Shown here one piece after another: positions 5,430-6,071 of a DNA stretch of 6,071 nt. Source of the DNA: Clostridiales bacterium. Lineage in GTDB: Bacteria; Bacillota; Clostridia; Christensenellales; Aristaeellaceae. The DNA is taken from positions 1 to 6,071 of the forward strand of contig SFHU01000138.1 in assembly GCA_004555535.1 (NCBI GenBank), in the 5' to 3' direction. Positions within the stretch are counted from its first letter, which is position 1; each line of letters begins with the position of its first letter. A program made the translations under genes and the position numbers. The notes under the pieces are model-generated. The model saw only the letters and a program-made list of their open reading frames with translations. It searched no databases and was not told the origin of the DNA.

Positions 5430-5954
5430 GTGCTATGGCTCGTCGGGGCGATGTATCTGCTGCTTAGCCTGCCGCTGACCATCCGCATCGGCGTCAGCCT
5501 GAACGGACTGCGCGGCAGCACACAGGCGACCGTTTTTTGGCTGGGCCTTGGCGCGCGTCTGGATGGCGAGCTCCTCTGGGAGGGAAAACCGCGCTTTCTC
5601 CTGCGCTATGCCGATCCCGGAAAGCTATCGGGCGTGGGAAAGCTGACCCTGCCGCCAGGCGTGCTCCGGGCGCTTGCGCGCATGGGAAGATGGGATGTCC
5701 GCGTGCTCGTCGGCCTCGGGGATGCGGCGCAGACGGCTGTCGCGGTCGGCGCGCTTCGGGCGGCGCTGTGCGCCGCGATGGCGGGCGGGCAGCTGAGCGG
5801 CAGCGCACAGGTCGGCGCGGATTTCGCGGCAGAGCGCTTTCTGATGACGGCGCGCTGCTTCATCAGAGCGCCGCTGGGCGATATGATATTCAGCGGCGTC
5901 AGAGCTGTCCGAAAAACGCGGCGCAAGGGCAGGCACGTAAGGGGAGCAACCTGA
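5430..5954 (+). CDS. DUF2953 (YtfI-like) membrane-anchored protein
   Basis: 174 residues from a GTG start. Residues 1-18 are a hydrophobic segment (LWLVGAMYLLLSLPL), probably a single membrane anchor. The middle is a beta-rich stretch starting with RIGVSLNG and GLGARLDGELLW. The C-terminal half carries the features I associate with DUF2953: VGLGDAAQTA (94-103), an Ala-rich hydrophobic helix (104-118), and RAPLGDMIFSGV (146-157), followed by a very basic tail (RKTRRKGRHVR). In Bacillus the family member YtfI is encoded next to the sporulation protein gene ytfJ (gerW); its biochemical role is not known to me. GTG is preferred over TTG 5394, which would add KRAVGKKGGKR, a basic cytoplasmic lead that is not implausible. 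What follows at 5954 does not look like GerW. The family assignment rests on motif memory, so it is good but not certain. Confidence 0.75.
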   Translation: MLWLVGAMYLLLSLPLTIRIGVSLNGLRGSTQATVFWLGLGARLDGELLWEGKPRFLLRYADPGKLSGVGKLTLPPGVLRALARMGRWDVRVLVGLGDAAQTAVAVGALRAALCAAMAGGQLSGSAQVGADFAAERFLMTARCFIRAPLGDMIFSGVRAVRKTRRKGRHVRGAT

Positions 5955-6037
5955 TGGCCAAGGAAAGCGCAGAGTACGTTCCCGGTTTCGGCAGTTTGAA
6001 CAGGGAAGCGCCCAATGTGCCCGAAAAACCTTCATGA
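5954..6037 (+). CDS. 27-codon reading frame overlapping the DUF2953 stop
   Basis: The ATG at 5954 overlaps the DUF2953 stop (TGATG), and AAGGGGAG (5939-5946) lies seven bases upstream, so start signals for coupled translation are good. The frame reads MAKESAEYVPGFGSLN and ends in PEKPS after 27 residues. I do not recognise it. It has no hydrophobic segment and is rich in Glu, Pro and Asn. Either it is a genuine small protein, or it is the start of a longer gene broken by a frameshift at the five-A run (6024-6028). Removing one A there would join it to an open frame reading NLHDVLKLTKIDKDI up to the window end. That second frame also has its own ATG at 6015. A start signal at this spot is likely; the true extent of the gene is uncertain. 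Confidence 0.45.
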   Translation: MAKESAEYVPGFGSLNREAPNVPEKPS

Positions 6038-6071
6038 CGTTTTAAAATTAACAAAGATTGATAAAGATATT

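Noticed and set aside
5537..5953. Plus-strand frame in another phase across the DUF2953 gene, continuing into the 27-codon frame
   Set aside because: Before 5954 the translation is Arg/Gly/Ala-rich with no motif and is out of phase with the DUF2953 protein; only the part after the ATG at 5954 has its own start signals.
1..6071. CRISPR arrays, tRNA or rRNA genes, insertion sequences, toxin-antitoxin or defence genes
   Set aside because: No repeat-spacer pattern, cloverleaf, transposase, terminal repeats or defence-family motifs were seen by eye on either strand.

Overview
The window reads as ordinary chromosomal housekeeping sequence from a GC-rich Firmicute, most likely a Clostridia member. 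The evidence is the gene mix: a Crh/HPr-like protein with glutamine in place of the phosphorylatable histidine, a clostridial-type class II fructose-bisphosphate aldolase, a DegV protein and a YtfI-like DUF2953 protein. Strong AGGAGG-type ribosome sites and sigma-A-like promoters agree with this. I see no mobile element, CRISPR array, tRNA, rRNA or phage gene. No complete, clearly new multi-gene system is visible; the interesting signals are small RNA structures in leaders and one small coupled reading frame.

Layout. Positions 1-239 hold the 3' part of the Crh-like gene (+), followed by a strong hairpin terminator (357-396). A THUMP-domain 23S rRNA-type methyltransferase (424-1581, -) points leftward from a good promoter at 1610-1639. 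It is divergent from fba (1823-2761, +), whose short leader is almost entirely a hairpin followed by six T. A canonical terminator (2776-2808) closes fba. degV (2938-3807, +) has its own promoter (2852-2880) and ends at a bidirectional terminator (3811-3850) shared with the convergent yfcE phosphodiesterase gene (3881-4426, -). Upstream of yfcE on the same strand is the exonuclease III gene (4549-5304, -), and the gap between them carries two perfect abutting hairpins. Divergent from xth is a membrane-anchored DUF2953 protein (5430-5954, +), overlapped by a 27-codon reading frame (5954-6037). The last 35 bases become markedly AT-rich, and the window ends there.

How the genes relate. Crh-like protein and aldolase both touch carbon metabolism: the first as a probable CcpA co-effector sensed through a serine, the second as a glycolytic enzyme. 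They are separated by an opposite-strand gene and are not one operon. In relatives crh follows whiA, so whiA may lie just left of the window (inference). The methyltransferase serves ribosome maturation, ExoIII base-excision repair, and DegV exogenous fatty-acid handling. xth and yfcE may be co-transcribed. DUF2953 proteins are linked to sporulation in Bacillus; here only the N-terminal membrane segment and the conserved C-terminal motifs can be seen.
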